This document shows, piece after piece, positions 24,743-34,350 of a stretch of DNA of 64,000 nt. Below the pieces are notes generated by a model. That model worked only from the letters and a program-made list of their open reading frames with translations, did no database searches and was not told the origin of the DNA. The stretch lies in NCBI GenBank assembly GCA_022564935.1, contig JADFKM010000001.1, positions 29,727 to 93,726 of the forward strand, in the 5' to 3' direction. The stretch comes from Candidatus Dadabacteria bacterium. Lineage in GTDB: Bacteria; Desulfobacterota_D; UBA1144; Nemesobacterales; JADFKM01. The translations under genes were made by a program, and so were the position numbers. How positions within the stretch are numbered: the stretch's first letter is position 1; each line of letters starts with the position of its first letter.

Positions 24743-26065
24743 ATGAATGTTCTGAAGAATTTTGGATATAAGACACTGAAGCTTCTGCCGGCGGCGGCGC
24801 TGCTGGTTGCGTTTACGGCCCGCGCCCCGCTCTCGGCAGAGGTGGAGACCCCCGAGTCACAAGAATCAATAGAGTCACTGGAGTCCCTCGTAGAGGAGGC
24901 CCTTCGCAACAACCCGGAGATAAAAGCGGAAAGAGCCAGATGGGAGGCCTCTACAAAGCGTCCGTCACAGGAGGGCGCGCTGCCAAATCCTACCATAGGC
25001 GTAAGATTCAAGAATGTAGGACTTACGGACATAACCCAGGGAGAAGACCCTAGAACGGATATACAGGCCTTTATGAGTCAGGAGATACCATTTCCCGGCA
25101 AACTGTCTCTCAAAGCAGAAGTCGCCCGGGAGCAATCAGAAGCCCAAAGGTGGATATACGATGTGGTCGCCAGGAGAGTCAAGGCCGATCTTAAAGTGGC
25201 TTATCACGACTGGTTCCTGGCTAGTAAATCTATAGAGATCACTCTTAAGAATAAAGACCTTATCGGAAAATTCTTAAAAATCGCCGAAGTAAAATACTCC
25301 GTTGGAGAAGGAATACAGCAAGATGTGCTTAAAGCTCAGGTTGAACTATCGAGATTTATAGAGCAGCTAGAGCTTCTCGGAGAGAAAAAGGGCATCGAAG
25401 AGGCCAAGCTGAGAAGCATTTTGAATCGTCCGCCCGACTCTCCCCTTGGGGAGCCGGAAGAAGTAGAAAAATCTCTTTTTATTCTGACTGAAGACGAGAT
25501 ATACGCGCTTACTCAAGAGAAGGCGCCCCTTCTCAAATCAAAGGAAAGACTGATCGAGAGTAAGAAAAGGGGCTTGGATCTGGCCAAGAAGCAATATTTC
25601 CCCGACTTTATCGTACAAGCCACCTACTTTAACCGTGACGGTGGCGACGGTAATCTCTCGGACTTGTGGCAGGTGGGACTGGAGATGAAGGTTCCTCTGT
25701 ACTTCTGGAGGAAGGAGAAATTCGGAGTTGATGAGGCGGTTTCTCGGTTGCAGGCTGCGCGGGAGGATTATTCAAGCGCGAACCAATCGCTGTTTTTCGT
25801 AGTAAAAGATCATTTCCTGGTCTTAAAGACCTCTGAGAATCTTCTCGAGCTTTTTGAGCAAGGCTTGATTCCACAAGCCTCCTTGTCCCTTGAGTCGGCA
25901 ATAGCAGGTTATCGGGTTGGGAATATAGATTTTCTTACACTCCTGGATAACCTCATAACACTTTTTAACTTTGAACTCACATACTACACCTACCTTACAA
26001 ACTATCAGAATGCATTGGCAAGGATTGAAGAGGTTATCGGCATAGATATTACTGGGGATAAGTGA
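24743..26065 (+). CDS. cusC: TolC-family outer-membrane efflux protein
   Basis: This 440-residue protein has a signal peptide ending near APLSA (residue 30) and two outer-membrane-efflux repeats, each with the long periplasmic coiled-coil helices; LVEEALRNNPEIKAERARWE and the later YRVGNIDFLTLLDNL segment mark the two copies. It forms the outer channel of an RND pump with the next two genes. The ATG at 24743 was chosen over an upstream frame extension because it gives a clean signal peptide after a GAGAG site. Only 7-43 bp separate its stop from the possible starts of cusB. Confidence 0.85.
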   Translation: MNVLKNFGYKTLKLLPAAALLVAFTARAPLSAEVETPESQESIESLESLVEEALRNNPEIKAERARWEASTKRPSQEGALPNPTIGVRFKNVGLTDITQGEDPRTDIQAFMSQEIPFPGKLSLKAEVAREQSEAQRWIYDVVARRVKADLKVAYHDWFLASKSIEITLKNKDLIGKFLKIAEVKYSVGEGIQQDVLKAQVELSRFIEQLELLGEKKGIEEAKLRSILNRPPDSPLGEPEEVEKSLFILTEDEIYALTQEKAPLLKSKERLIESKKRGLDLAKKQYFPDFIVQATYFNRDGGDGNLSDLWQVGLEMKVPLYFWRKEKFGVDEAVSRLQAAREDYSSANQSLFFVVKDHFLVLKTSENLLELFEQGLIPQASLSLESAIAGYRVGNIDFLTLLDNLITLFNFELTYYTYLTNYQNALARIEEVIGIDITGDK

Positions 26066-26108
26066 GAGGGATATGAAAGGAAATAAATGGATAATGAAAG
26101 GAGGAGTC

Positions 26109-27764
26109 GTGATCAAAAAAGCGAAGATTAACAAGGCAATAAAATTCACCGCACTGGGTGTTTTGATCTTTCTCGTCTCCGTTATTGCCCTTTCGTATGT
26201 GAAAAGTAATGGAGGGGCGAGGCAGGGAAAAAGCGTCGAGAGTGTTATCTCCGAAGAGATGCATGAAGACCGCCAAGCAATGGAAGAAGGGGCCCTCCAT
26301 GAGGGGGCGTATAAAGACCAGCACAAAATGGAGGTAAAGACCTCTCATGGGGGAATGGGCATGGAAGAGGATAGGGAAAGGGAGCCATCCCGGGGCACTC
26401 AAGGGCTGGCAAGGGTGCATATAGATCCACGCAAACAGCAGCTCATAGGGGTAAAAACTGGCGAAGTGGCGAAAAGGAAGCTCTTAAAGAATATAAGAAC
26501 GGTAGGAGTAATTGAGGCCGATGAGAGAAAAATCGCAAGGGTCAGCATAAAATTTCGCGGATGGGTAAAGGATGTGTTTGTGGATTACGTTGGGAAATAT
26601 GTAGGGCGTGGAGAACCCCTATTTAACGTTTACAGTCCTGAGGTCGTAGCAACGGTAGAGGAGTATCTTCTTGCCCTGGGGGCGGAGGACTCGTTTGGGA
26701 AAAGCTCTTTTCCGGAGATTTCTTCCAGTGCAAAATCTCTCATTGCGGCTACTCGCAGAAGACTTCTTCTGTGGGATATTTCTGAGAGGGAAATAGAGAG
26801 GATCGAAAAAACGGGCAAGCCGATTAAGTATCTAACCCTCTACTCACCCATAAGCGGGTATGTTACAAAGCGTGAAGCCTTTCCGGAGAAGATGGTCATG
26901 CCAAATGATGTTGTATTTGAGATCGTCGACCTATCTACTGTGTGGCTTTTTGCTGATATTTATGAGTATGAACTCCCCCTTGTGAAGGTCGGGCAGGAGG
27001 CCATAATTACCCTTTCTTACTACCCTAAGGAGGTTTTTCATGGAAAGGTCACATACGTTTACCCCACCGTAGAGACTAGAACAAGGACCGTAAAAGTGAG
27101 GTTTGAGTTTGAGAATGAGGGAATGAAACTAAAGCCCGGCATGTATACCAATGTGGAAATAAAGATCCCTCTTGAAGAAGCGCTTACCGTAACGGAGGAT
27201 TCGGTTATTGACACCGGGGAGAGGAAAATCGTGTTTGTTGCAATGGGAGACGGCTACTTTGAGCCAAGAAACGTTAGAGTCGGGCAAAGGGCTGAAGGTT
27301 ATTATGAAGTTTTAGACGGGCTGAGGGAAGGTGAGATAGTTGTAAGGAGCGCCGTTTTCCTCATAGACTCCGAAAGCCGTCTCAAGGGGGCGATAGAAGC
27401 CTATGTTGCGGGGACGGAGCCTGTTTCGCAAGCCCCGATAGCGGCCCCTAAAGAGATCGATATCTCGTTTTCAACCGACGGGGGGATTTCGCGTGTCGGG
27501 AACAACGCCTTTAAGATCGGCTTGAGGGATATGGAGGGGAATCCGATTACCGACGCCGAGGTTAAAGTCGTGTTTCACATGCCCCCTATGCAATCTATGG
27601 GAATGCCCGCCATGACTATATCCTCGGCGGGAAAGCACAAAAAGGACGGTCTCTACATTGTGAAAATAAAACTCTCTATGAGCGGCTCATGGCAGGTGAA
27701 GGTCATTGCCTCAAGGCCCGGAAAGCCTTCTGCGTCCAGCTTTTTTGAGATTAATGTAAGGTGA
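26109..27764 (+). CDS. cusB: RND periplasmic adaptor (CusB-like) fused to a C-terminal YtkA-like domain
   Basis: This ~551-residue membrane-fusion protein has an N-terminal membrane anchor, a His/Met-rich linker (around residues 42-90), then the usual CusB order: barrel-sandwich (RGWVKDVFVDYVGKYVGRGE), alpha-hairpin, second lipoyl half (LYSPISGYVTKREAFPEKMV), beta-barrel (GQEAIITLSYYPKEVFHGKV) and membrane-proximal part. The last ~100 residues are an added beta domain like YtkA/FixH with a Met cluster (HMPPMQSMGMPAM). The GTG at 26109 has an AGGAGG site; ATG 26073 is an alternative. It links CusA and the TolC-type channel. Confidence 0.85.
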   Translation: MIKKAKINKAIKFTALGVLIFLVSVIALSYVKSNGGARQGKSVESVISEEMHEDRQAMEEGALHEGAYKDQHKMEVKTSHGGMGMEEDREREPSRGTQGLARVHIDPRKQQLIGVKTGEVAKRKLLKNIRTVGVIEADERKIARVSIKFRGWVKDVFVDYVGKYVGRGEPLFNVYSPEVVATVEEYLLALGAEDSFGKSSFPEISSSAKSLIAATRRRLLLWDISEREIERIEKTGKPIKYLTLYSPISGYVTKREAFPEKMVMPNDVVFEIVDLSTVWLFADIYEYELPLVKVGQEAIITLSYYPKEVFHGKVTYVYPTVETRTRTVKVRFEFENEGMKLKPGMYTNVEIKIPLEEALTVTEDSVIDTGERKIVFVAMGDGYFEPRNVRVGQRAEGYYEVLDGLREGEIVVRSAVFLIDSESRLKGAIEAYVAGTEPVSQAPIAAPKEIDISFSTDGGISRVGNNAFKIGLRDMEGNPITDAEVKVVFHMPPMQSMGMPAMTISSAGKHKKDGLYIVKIKLSMSGSWQVKVIASRPGKPSASSFFEINVR

Positions 27765-27785
27765 CGAAGTGAGGGGGAAAAGGAT

Positions 27786-30700
27786 ATGATAGAAAAGATA
27801 ATCGGATACTCTTCTCGAAACCGCTTCATGGTGTTTTTAATGATATTTTTTCTAACGGTCTGGGGCGGCTGGGCCCTTAGGAATACACCGCTTGACGCCA
27901 TACCCGACCTCTCCGACACACAGGTAATTGTGTTTACCGAATGGCCCGGAAGGAGTCCTGACCTCGTCGAGGATCAAATCACATACCCTATTACCACTAT
28001 GCTCCTTGCAGCCCCCGAAGTAACTGTGGTAAGGGGAATATCTATGTTCGGCTTTTCATTCGTCTATGTACTGTTCGAAGACGGCACGGACATTTACTGG
28101 GCGAGAAGCCGCGTGCTTGAGTACCTTATCGGTCTGGGGGGAAAACTGCCCGAAGGGGTGAGCCCGACGCTTGGGCCTGACGCCACCGGTGTTGGCTGGG
28201 TATATGAATATGCCCTGGTTGATGAAACAGGCACCTACGATCTCTCGGAGCTGCGCTCTTTTCAGGACTGGTACTTGAGGTACTGGCTCCAGAGCGTTCC
28301 GGGGGTGGCCGAGGTCGCAAGCGTGGGCGGGTTCGTGAAGCAGTATCAGATAAACATAGACCCAAATAAACTCCTTGCCTATGACATTGATTTAAAAACC
28401 GTCATTGATGCGGTTAGAAGGAGCAATAACGACGTGGGGGGAAGGGTGGTGGAATGGACGGGCAGAGAGTACGTCGTGAGGGGCAGGGGGTATATAAAAA
28501 CCCTCGACGATATAAGGAGCGTGGTCGTATCTGTGGATGGAAGGGGAACAGGAACCCCCGTGCTTCTCAGGGAGTTGGCGCAGGTGCGCTTCGGCCCCGA
28601 TATGCGGCGCGGTCTTGCGGAGCTCGACGGCAAAGGGGAGGTGGTCGGAGGAATTGTCATTGCGCGCTACGGGGAAAATGCCCTGGGCGTAATAAATAGG
28701 GTGAAAGAGAAGATCGAGGAGGTCAAAGGGGCTTTTCCTCCCGGAATTAAGCTTGTTACTACATACGACCGCTCCGAACTCATTAAGAAATCAGTAAAGA
28801 CCCTAGTGAGTACACTTATCGAGGAAAGCGTTATTGTGAGCATTGTCTGTATCGTATTTCTGTATCACTTTAGATCGGCCCTCGTGGTCATTCTGATCCT
28901 CCCCTTTGCCGTTCTTTTTTCTTTCATACCTATGTACTACCTGAACCTTACATCAAACATAATGTCCCTGGGAGGAATTGCCATCGCATTAGGGGCTATG
29001 ATCGATGCGGCAATAGTAATTGTCGAAAATGTCCATAAGAGGCTTGAGCGCTGGGAAGAGGAGGGGGAAAAGCAGGATAGAGTCGGTGTGATGATAGATG
29101 CCGCAAAGGAGGTGGGAAAGCCTATATTCTTTGCCTTGCTCGTAATAACCGTTTCTTTTATTCCCGTCTTTACGCTCGAATACCAGGAAGGAAGGCTTTT
29201 TAAGCCCCTTGCTTTCACAAAGACCTTCTGTATGGCATTTGCCGCCCTTCTTTCCATAACCCTTACCTCCGCTTTAATACCCATCTTTGTCCGCGGCAGG
29301 ATCACACCTGAGAAGAAAAACCCCCTAAACCGCTTTTTAATCAGGTTCTACCATCCGGTGGTTAGGATGGCGTTAAGATTCAAAAAGACCTCGGTACTTG
29401 CAGCCGTTGTGCTTCTTGTGGTTACGATTCCGGCGTTGTCCAGGATAGGCTCTGAGTTTATGCCCCCTCTCAACGAAGGGGTTATAATGGATATGCCGGT
29501 AACTCCGCCCGGAATCTCCATTACGGATGCGGGGGCATTGCTTCAGCTTAGGAATAAGATTATTAAAGAGTTTCCTGAGGTCGAAACGGTTTTTGGAAAG
29601 GCGGGAAGGGCAGAAACGTCAACAGATCCCGCCGGTCTTTCTATGATTGAAACGAATATAGTTTTAAAACCCGAGAGCGAGTGGCGAAAGATTCTCCTCG
29701 GGCGCTGGTATTCGAGCTGGGCTCCCGAGCCAATAAAAAAAGCCCTACGTCTTATTTGGCCTGAAGAAAAAACAATAACCCATGAAGAGCTCGTAAGTGA
29801 GCTGGACAGCGCTCTCCGTATACCAGGTTCTACGAACGCATGGACTATGCCTATAAAGGCAAGGGTGGATATGCTTACAACCGGAATTCGAACCCCTGTG
29901 GGAATAAAGGTTTTTGGGCCTGAGCTTTCTAAGATCGAGGAGATAGGAATGGAAATAGAAAGAGCGCTGCAGGGCGTTCCCGGCACGAGGAGTGTCTACG
30001 CCGAGAGAGTAACAGGCGGGTATTTCATAGATTTTTGGGTGCGCAGAGAAGAAGCCGCTCGCTACGGGCTTAGGGTTGGAGAAGTGGAGGATATAATCGA
30101 AGCGGCGATAGGAGGAAAGAATATAACAACGACAATAGAAGGCCCCGAGAGGTACCCCGTAAACGTTAGATATTCCAGAGAGCTTCGCGATAGTATTCCA
30201 GAGCTTGAGAGAGTGCTTGTTTCGACCCCTGTTGGAGCCCATGTCCCATTACGGCAGCTTGTTGATATCCGTCTAACGATGGGGCCACCTGAAATAAAAA
30301 CAGAAGAAGCGACCAAGGTGGGCTATGTCTATGTCGATATAGCTGGTGTGGATATAGGAAAATATGTGGAGGAAGCAAAAGTGGTTATTGCGGATCAAGT
30401 ACAACTACCGACGGGATATTTTCTCACCTGGAGCGGGCAGTATGAATACATGCTGAGAGTAAAGGAGCGGCTCAAGCTCGTAGTCCCGCTCACGCTGCTC
30501 ATCATATTCGTGCTGCTTTACCTGAACTTCAGAAATGTCATAGAGAGCCTGATAATAATGCTCTCGGTGCCGTTCGCCGCGATCGGCGGTGTGTGGCTTA
30601 TGTACCTGCTCGGCTACAACATGAGCGTGGCCACATGGGTGGGGTTCATTGCGCTCTCGGGGCTTGCCGCTCAAACGGGAGTTGTGATGATCATATACCT

Positions 30701-30989
30701 CGATCAATACTACGATAAGATGCTTCGGGAAGGAAAAACGGGTCTCGATGACCTGTACAAAGCCATTCATGACGGAGCCGTGCAGAGGGTGAGGCCCAAG
30801 ATGATGACCGTCATGGCGATGACCCTGGGGCTGCTGCCGCTTATGTGGAGCCACGGGGCCGGAGCGGACATGATGAAGCGCATAGCGGCGCCCATGATAG
30901 GCGGTCTCGTGACCTCGACGATTCTGACGCTCGTTATCATCCCCGCGGTGTATGCGATTTGGAGGGAAAGGGGTTTGAGAACGAAATAA
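27786..30989 (+). CDS. cusA: Heavy-metal RND efflux pump, Cu(I)/Ag(I) type
   Basis: This 1067-residue twelve-helix inner-membrane pump exports metal using the proton gradient. The proton-relay helix reads GAMIDAAIVIVENVHKRLE, as in copper/silver members. The three methionines that bind Cu(I)/Ag(I) in E. coli CusA (M573, M623, M672) have equivalents at M570 (MDMPVTPPGIS), M620 (LSMIETNIVLKP) and M696 (DMLTTGIRTPVG). The larger offset at the third comes from an insertion of about 25 residues (around 640-670) with many aromatic and Pro residues. Base composition changes within the gene, with a GC-rich last ~550 bp. Confidence 0.93.
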   Translation: MIEKIIGYSSRNRFMVFLMIFFLTVWGGWALRNTPLDAIPDLSDTQVIVFTEWPGRSPDLVEDQITYPITTMLLAAPEVTVVRGISMFGFSFVYVLFEDGTDIYWARSRVLEYLIGLGGKLPEGVSPTLGPDATGVGWVYEYALVDETGTYDLSELRSFQDWYLRYWLQSVPGVAEVASVGGFVKQYQINIDPNKLLAYDIDLKTVIDAVRRSNNDVGGRVVEWTGREYVVRGRGYIKTLDDIRSVVVSVDGRGTGTPVLLRELAQVRFGPDMRRGLAELDGKGEVVGGIVIARYGENALGVINRVKEKIEEVKGAFPPGIKLVTTYDRSELIKKSVKTLVSTLIEESVIVSIVCIVFLYHFRSALVVILILPFAVLFSFIPMYYLNLTSNIMSLGGIAIALGAMIDAAIVIVENVHKRLERWEEEGEKQDRVGVMIDAAKEVGKPIFFALLVITVSFIPVFTLEYQEGRLFKPLAFTKTFCMAFAALLSITLTSALIPIFVRGRITPEKKNPLNRFLIRFYHPVVRMALRFKKTSVLAAVVLLVVTIPALSRIGSEFMPPLNEGVIMDMPVTPPGISITDAGALLQLRNKIIKEFPEVETVFGKAGRAETSTDPAGLSMIETNIVLKPESEWRKILLGRWYSSWAPEPIKKALRLIWPEEKTITHEELVSELDSALRIPGSTNAWTMPIKARVDMLTTGIRTPVGIKVFGPELSKIEEIGMEIERALQGVPGTRSVYAERVTGGYFIDFWVRREEAARYGLRVGEVEDIIEAAIGGKNITTTIEGPERYPVNVRYSRELRDSIPELERVLVSTPVGAHVPLRQLVDIRLTMGPPEIKTEEATKVGYVYVDIAGVDIGKYVEEAKVVIADQVQLPTGYFLTWSGQYEYMLRVKERLKLVVPLTLLIIFVLLYLNFRNVIESLIIMLSVPFAAIGGVWLMYLLGYNMSVATWVGFIALSGLAAQTGVVMIIYLDQYYDKMLREGKTGLDDLYKAIHDGAVQRVRPKMMTVMAMTLGLLPLMWSHGAGADMMKRIAAPMIGGLVTSTILTLVIIPAVYAIWRERGLRTK

Positions 30990-31436
30990 ATTGTAAGGGC
31001 AAGAATAGACTATGATTAAAATAATTTTTTATAATATAAAAAATCAGATGTTGGTTACCCAGGCAGAATAGCGTCCACCAATTGCCTCAAAAACAAAATC
31101 ATACAAATATTCATCTGCAATGAAACAGGTACGCAGTGTACCCTCAAGAAAGGTAAATATAGTTTTAAACATATTATTTTACCAATTAAGGTAAAAAGAA
31201 GGAACTCGGGGACGCATCTGCACCCGGTATTCGGCCCAGGTAGCCAACGAGCAAAAGATATGTAATTGCTCTTTAATCATTCCGATACCGCCCGGGGCGC
31301 TTGGAAAGAGTGTTATTAAGCCAGGCGCCCTCTACTATTACAATAACCACTGTGCCGGGGTGCGCCAGTAGTACGGGGTGGTAGAAGGGTTCTGAAAGTT
31401 CACCCATGCCGGTGTATATTTATTGCAGTCGCAGCA
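30990..31436. other. AT-rich intergenic region
   Basis: This 447 bp stretch after cusA contains no long gene. The first half is strongly AT-rich and contains one possible small minus-strand frame, listed separately. The second half is GC-rich with no recognisable RNA or coding signal. Confidence 0.5.
31044..31172 (-). CDS. Possible 42-residue small protein
   Basis: A minus-strand frame from ATG 31172 to TGA 31044 encodes a hydrophobic, aromatic-rich peptide with FKTIFTFLEGTLRTCFIADE and FEAIGGRYSAW. The composition is protein-like, but there is no clear ribosome site. It could be a remnant of a larger gene. Confidence 0.25.
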   Translation of the reverse strand: MFKTIFTFLEGTLRTCFIADEYLYDFVFEAIGGRYSAWVTNI

Positions 31437-32147
31437 ATGAGAACCCAGCAGTCCCGCTCAATTTTTTTCATCTTACTGATTTCTGCTCTCCTCATGCTTC
31501 AGGCCTGCGCCGCTCATGCGCCGCGCGGATGGGTTGGGACGGGAGTGGGCCGCTACTCCGGGGCCGAGATAGGATACTTTTTCGAGGTTGCGTGCGGCTC
31601 CGAGTTCGGGAGCTCGACGCCTAGGATAAGGAAGTGGATGGGCCGGGTGAGGGTGGCCGCCGAAGGCTCGCCCACCCCCGAAGATTTGAGTGTCCTTGAG
31701 GCGGTCGCGGGCGAAGTCAACCGTATTACAGGCCTTGAGCTGGTGGTGTTCGACCCCGTTTCCCCTAACGTGGTCGTGTACTTCGTGCCTGAGTCACGGT
31801 TCAAATACTACGAGCCGAACTACGTCCCCAAAAACTACGGCTTTATGTGGGCGTGGTGGAGGGGCTCCGGTGAGATTTACAAAGCCAGGGTGATGATTTC
31901 GACCACTGGGATTACTCAGTCTGCGCGCTCACACCTGATCAGGGAGGAGCTGACTCAGGCTTTGGGGCTGATGAACGACTCGTGGAGATACATGGACAGC
32001 GTATTCTATCAGGGGTGGATGGAGGTGACCGAGTACTCCCAGCATGACAGAGCCGTGATAGAGATCCTTTACAACAAACTGATAACGCCGGGAATGACTC
32101 GCGAGAGGGTTATTGAGATTTTGCGGCAAACAGGGGGAAGCTCATAA
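31437..32147 (+). CDS. DUF2927 lipoprotein
   Basis: This 236-residue protein has a lipoprotein signal ending LMLQAC (C24). The mature protein matches DUF2927: YFFEVACGSEFG followed by RIRKWMGRVRV, a middle beta region, and the C-terminal IREELTQALGLMNDS, which resembles the zinc-protease EELxQxxG helix, then DRAVIEILYNKLITPGMT. Family members are secreted and often annotated as putative metallopeptidases; activity is unproven. Its last 6 bp overlap the convergent downstream gene. Confidence 0.75.
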   Translation: MRTQQSRSIFFILLISALLMLQACAAHAPRGWVGTGVGRYSGAEIGYFFEVACGSEFGSSTPRIRKWMGRVRVAAEGSPTPEDLSVLEAVAGEVNRITGLELVVFDPVSPNVVVYFVPESRFKYYEPNYVPKNYGFMWAWWRGSGEIYKARVMISTTGITQSARSHLIREELTQALGLMNDSWRYMDSVFYQGWMEVTEYSQHDRAVIEILYNKLITPGMTRERVIEILRQTGGSS

Positions 32148-32597
32148 GAGGTTCCGGCCGCTTGGGGAAACGGCGGCAGGGGAGAGAAGCTCGGTCCGGT
32201 ACCTGCCGCTGCGGCTTATGATTTGCACGGCCTTTGCCTTGAGCACGTTTTTGAATTTGAAAAGGAAGTACCTCTTTTCTTTCTTGAACCTGCCGTAGAC
32301 CTTAAGGAAGTCGCCCTTTTTGATGGAGAGGTGTCCCTTGGCGTATACCCTGACGCGGTTTTTGCCGGGGTCCGTCAATCTGAACAGCGTGTACGGCTTT
32401 CCCTTGCGCGACTCGGTGAAGCGAACCTTGTCCACCTTGCCTTCCAGGGCTATCTTCCGGCCGTCGAACGCTTTGGGAGACTTCACAACGCCCTTAATTG
32501 AAAGAACAGGGTCGGGGATTTCTCCCGTTTGCGCGTTGGCGGCGCCCCATGAAAGCGCAACGACCGATACTATAACGAAGAGCGACCTGAGAATCAT
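32142..32597 (-). CDS. Exported OB-fold-like protein
   Basis: This 151-residue protein has a signal peptide (ending ANAQ near residue 22) and one beta-barrel domain (about 30-130) with VVKSPKAFDGRKIALEGKVD and FRLTDPGKNRVRVYAKGHLS, the pattern of tRNA_anti-like OB folds found in exported proteins. It is very basic in the C-terminal half. The ATG at 32597 follows an AAGGAG site. The ligand is unknown. It converges with the DUF2927 gene, overlapping by 6 bp. Confidence 0.6.
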   Translation of the reverse strand: MILRSLFVIVSVVALSWGAANAQTGEIPDPVLSIKGVVKSPKAFDGRKIALEGKVDKVRFTESRKGKPYTLFRLTDPGKNRVRVYAKGHLSIKKGDFLKVYGRFKKEKRYFLFKFKNVLKAKAVQIISRSGRYRTELLSPAAVSPSGRNLL

Positions 32598-32835
32598 CAC
32601 TTCCTTACTCCTTTGGCTTCCTTACCTTACCATATTAGATGGCTGTTGCATGCAAGAAGATTCACACTCTATCATACAAAATTGGTATAAATAAATACCG
32701 GAGCAATAGGTTTCAACAAATTTTTACGGATTAGCTTCTTGGATCACTCCCTTCCTTCCCATATCCACTGCATTTGTTATTATTCACCAGTCGTATAAAA
32801 ATCCGCTGTTTTAAAATATAGCACCTAAAAAACTA

Positions 32836-33615
32836 ATGAAGATAAACAATATTTCCAGAGAGCTTCTGCTCAGCGTGTATATTCGGCTCCCACTGCTGGT
32901 TTCATTGCCCTTGAACCTGCCAATGTATTTTAGGCTGTCGGGGTCTGAATTGCGTCTCCTTTTGAGAGAGTGGTACCACAATTTTAGGGTGCTTGGTTTC
33001 CCTACTCCTCAGAACCCTGGGATGCCCGGACTGAACCAGGGGTCTAAGCAGTGGATATTGTTCAAGCTCATAGACAGGGCCATAGCTCTTTGCAGGGAAC
33101 AGGGAGAGTCAATAAAGGGGGTGGAGCTTTTCTGCGCCGACGGGTTCTACGCTAACTATGCCGTCCAAAGGGGGGCGGAAAGCGTTATGGGCATCGATAA
33201 TGACACCTACCAGCAGGATAAGGCCAGGTTGATAACCAAGCTGCTTCATAACGAGGGGAAAATTTCGTTTGCTGAGCGCGATGTGTTTGATCTACCAGAC
33301 TCCTATGATTTCTGTATCTGCGCTGGGGGGCTGTACCATTTGTCGAATCCAAGCGACCTCTTGAAGCTGTTGAGAGAAAGTATCCATACAGCCCTTGTGA
33401 TACAGACTGTTTACTCCCTAGCGATCGAGGCTGAGGATTATTTTGAGACCCCCGCCCCCCATTGGACGTGGGGGTGTAGGTTCAGCCATTTGTACCTGTT
33501 GCAAATGGTCACCGATTGCGGATGGGAGATATTGGAATCGCATACGAACGAGCTTAAGGGGAACAAACGCCCTGAGGATAGAGGCTCGGCTTACCTCCTT
33601 TGCGTTCCAGAGTAG
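32836..33615 (+). CDS. Class I SAM-dependent methyltransferase
   Basis: This 259-residue protein has a ~90-residue helical N-terminus and a Rossmann methyltransferase domain. Motif I is GVELFCADGFYANYAV, with the acidic end of strand 2 in VMGIDNDTYQQDKAR, and motif IV is in FCICAGGLYHLSNPSDLL. The layout resembles CmoB/DUF1698-like enzymes that act on tRNA or small molecules, but the substrate cannot be told. It stands alone. Confidence 0.7.
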   Translation: MKINNISRELLLSVYIRLPLLVSLPLNLPMYFRLSGSELRLLLREWYHNFRVLGFPTPQNPGMPGLNQGSKQWILFKLIDRAIALCREQGESIKGVELFCADGFYANYAVQRGAESVMGIDNDTYQQDKARLITKLLHNEGKISFAERDVFDLPDSYDFCICAGGLYHLSNPSDLLKLLRESIHTALVIQTVYSLAIEAEDYFETPAPHWTWGCRFSHLYLLQMVTDCGWEILESHTNELKGNKRPEDRGSAYLLCVPE

Positions 33616-33717
33616 CTTGCCTACGCGTTCCTAATCATCTTCGTCCTTTAAAGAGTAGACAGGGTGTTGAGAGCGATGGGATTCCCTAATACCTGACATC
33701 TGTTATTATTGAGAGTT

Positions 33718-34101
33718 ATGGGAAAGTTCGCAGTGCGTCCCGAAAAAGAGAGGGCGCTACTTGAGCGAATGAAGAAGCTGCGCATTAGCGAAGGGGACCT
33801 TGCGGAGTCCTTCGTCAGCTCGGGCGGGCCAGGGGGCCAAAACGTCAACAGGACTGCCACATGCGTAGTGTTGAAGCACCTGCCGACCGGTGTAGTGGTA
33901 AAAGCACAGAGAGAGCGCACGCAATCACTCAACCGTTTCCTTGCGCGCCGGATGCTCGTGGAAAGGATCGAGAGGCTCGAGCTCGGAGAGGACTCACCCG
34001 AGGAGAAGAGGCGGGAGAAGTTGAGGAAGCGGAAAAACAGGCGGCGCAGGCGGGCGAAGGCAAAGCACTCAGGCGCTGCCCGGGGCGCTGAAGAGCCGTG
34101 A
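33718..34101 (+). CDS. Release-factor-like ribosome rescue protein (GGQ)
   Basis: This 127-residue protein is a stand-alone RF-1 catalytic domain. SSGGPGGQNVNRTATCVVLKHL contains the GGQ motif that triggers peptidyl-tRNA hydrolysis. The C-terminal ~40 residues are almost all Arg, Lys and Glu, like the ribosome-binding tail of ArfB/YaeJ. It lacks stop-codon recognition domains, so it probably frees stalled ribosomes. ATG 33718 is preferred over a TTG 9 bp upstream. Confidence 0.88.
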   Translation: MGKFAVRPEKERALLERMKKLRISEGDLAESFVSSGGPGGQNVNRTATCVVLKHLPTGVVVKAQRERTQSLNRFLARRMLVERIERLELGEDSPEEKRREKLRKRKNRRRRRAKAKHSGAARGAEEP

Positions 34102-34140
34102 GCTTGAGTGGCCCGGAGTCGCATTTGCGCTCTCAAAATG

Positions 34141-34350
34141 CTATCCCCAGACGTAAATCTTCCTCCCGGACACGTCGAACCTGACGCTCCTGCCGCAGCA
34201 TTCGGGGTACAGCTCGTAAATCCTGGCTGTGAGCTCCTTTTCGCGCTCTTTGACGAGGTCAGTGTCGTTGTCCAGCCTGGCGACCTGGACGGATTTTTGC
34301 ATCTCGAACAATACTGCGTAATCCTCGTCGCGCACTGTAATGGGGTCCAT
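34141..34350 (-). CDS. Small hypothetical protein
   Basis: This 69-residue protein is predicted to be helical for its first half (YAVLFEMQKSVQVARLDNDT) and ends in a short beta segment (GRSVRFDVSGRKIYVWG) after a CC pair. A GGGAGGGG ribosome site precedes the ATG. It converges with the RF-like gene. No family is recognised. Confidence 0.55.
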   Translation of the reverse strand: MDPITVRDEDYAVLFEMQKSVQVARLDNDTDLVKEREKELTARIYELYPECCGRSVRFDVSGRKIYVWG

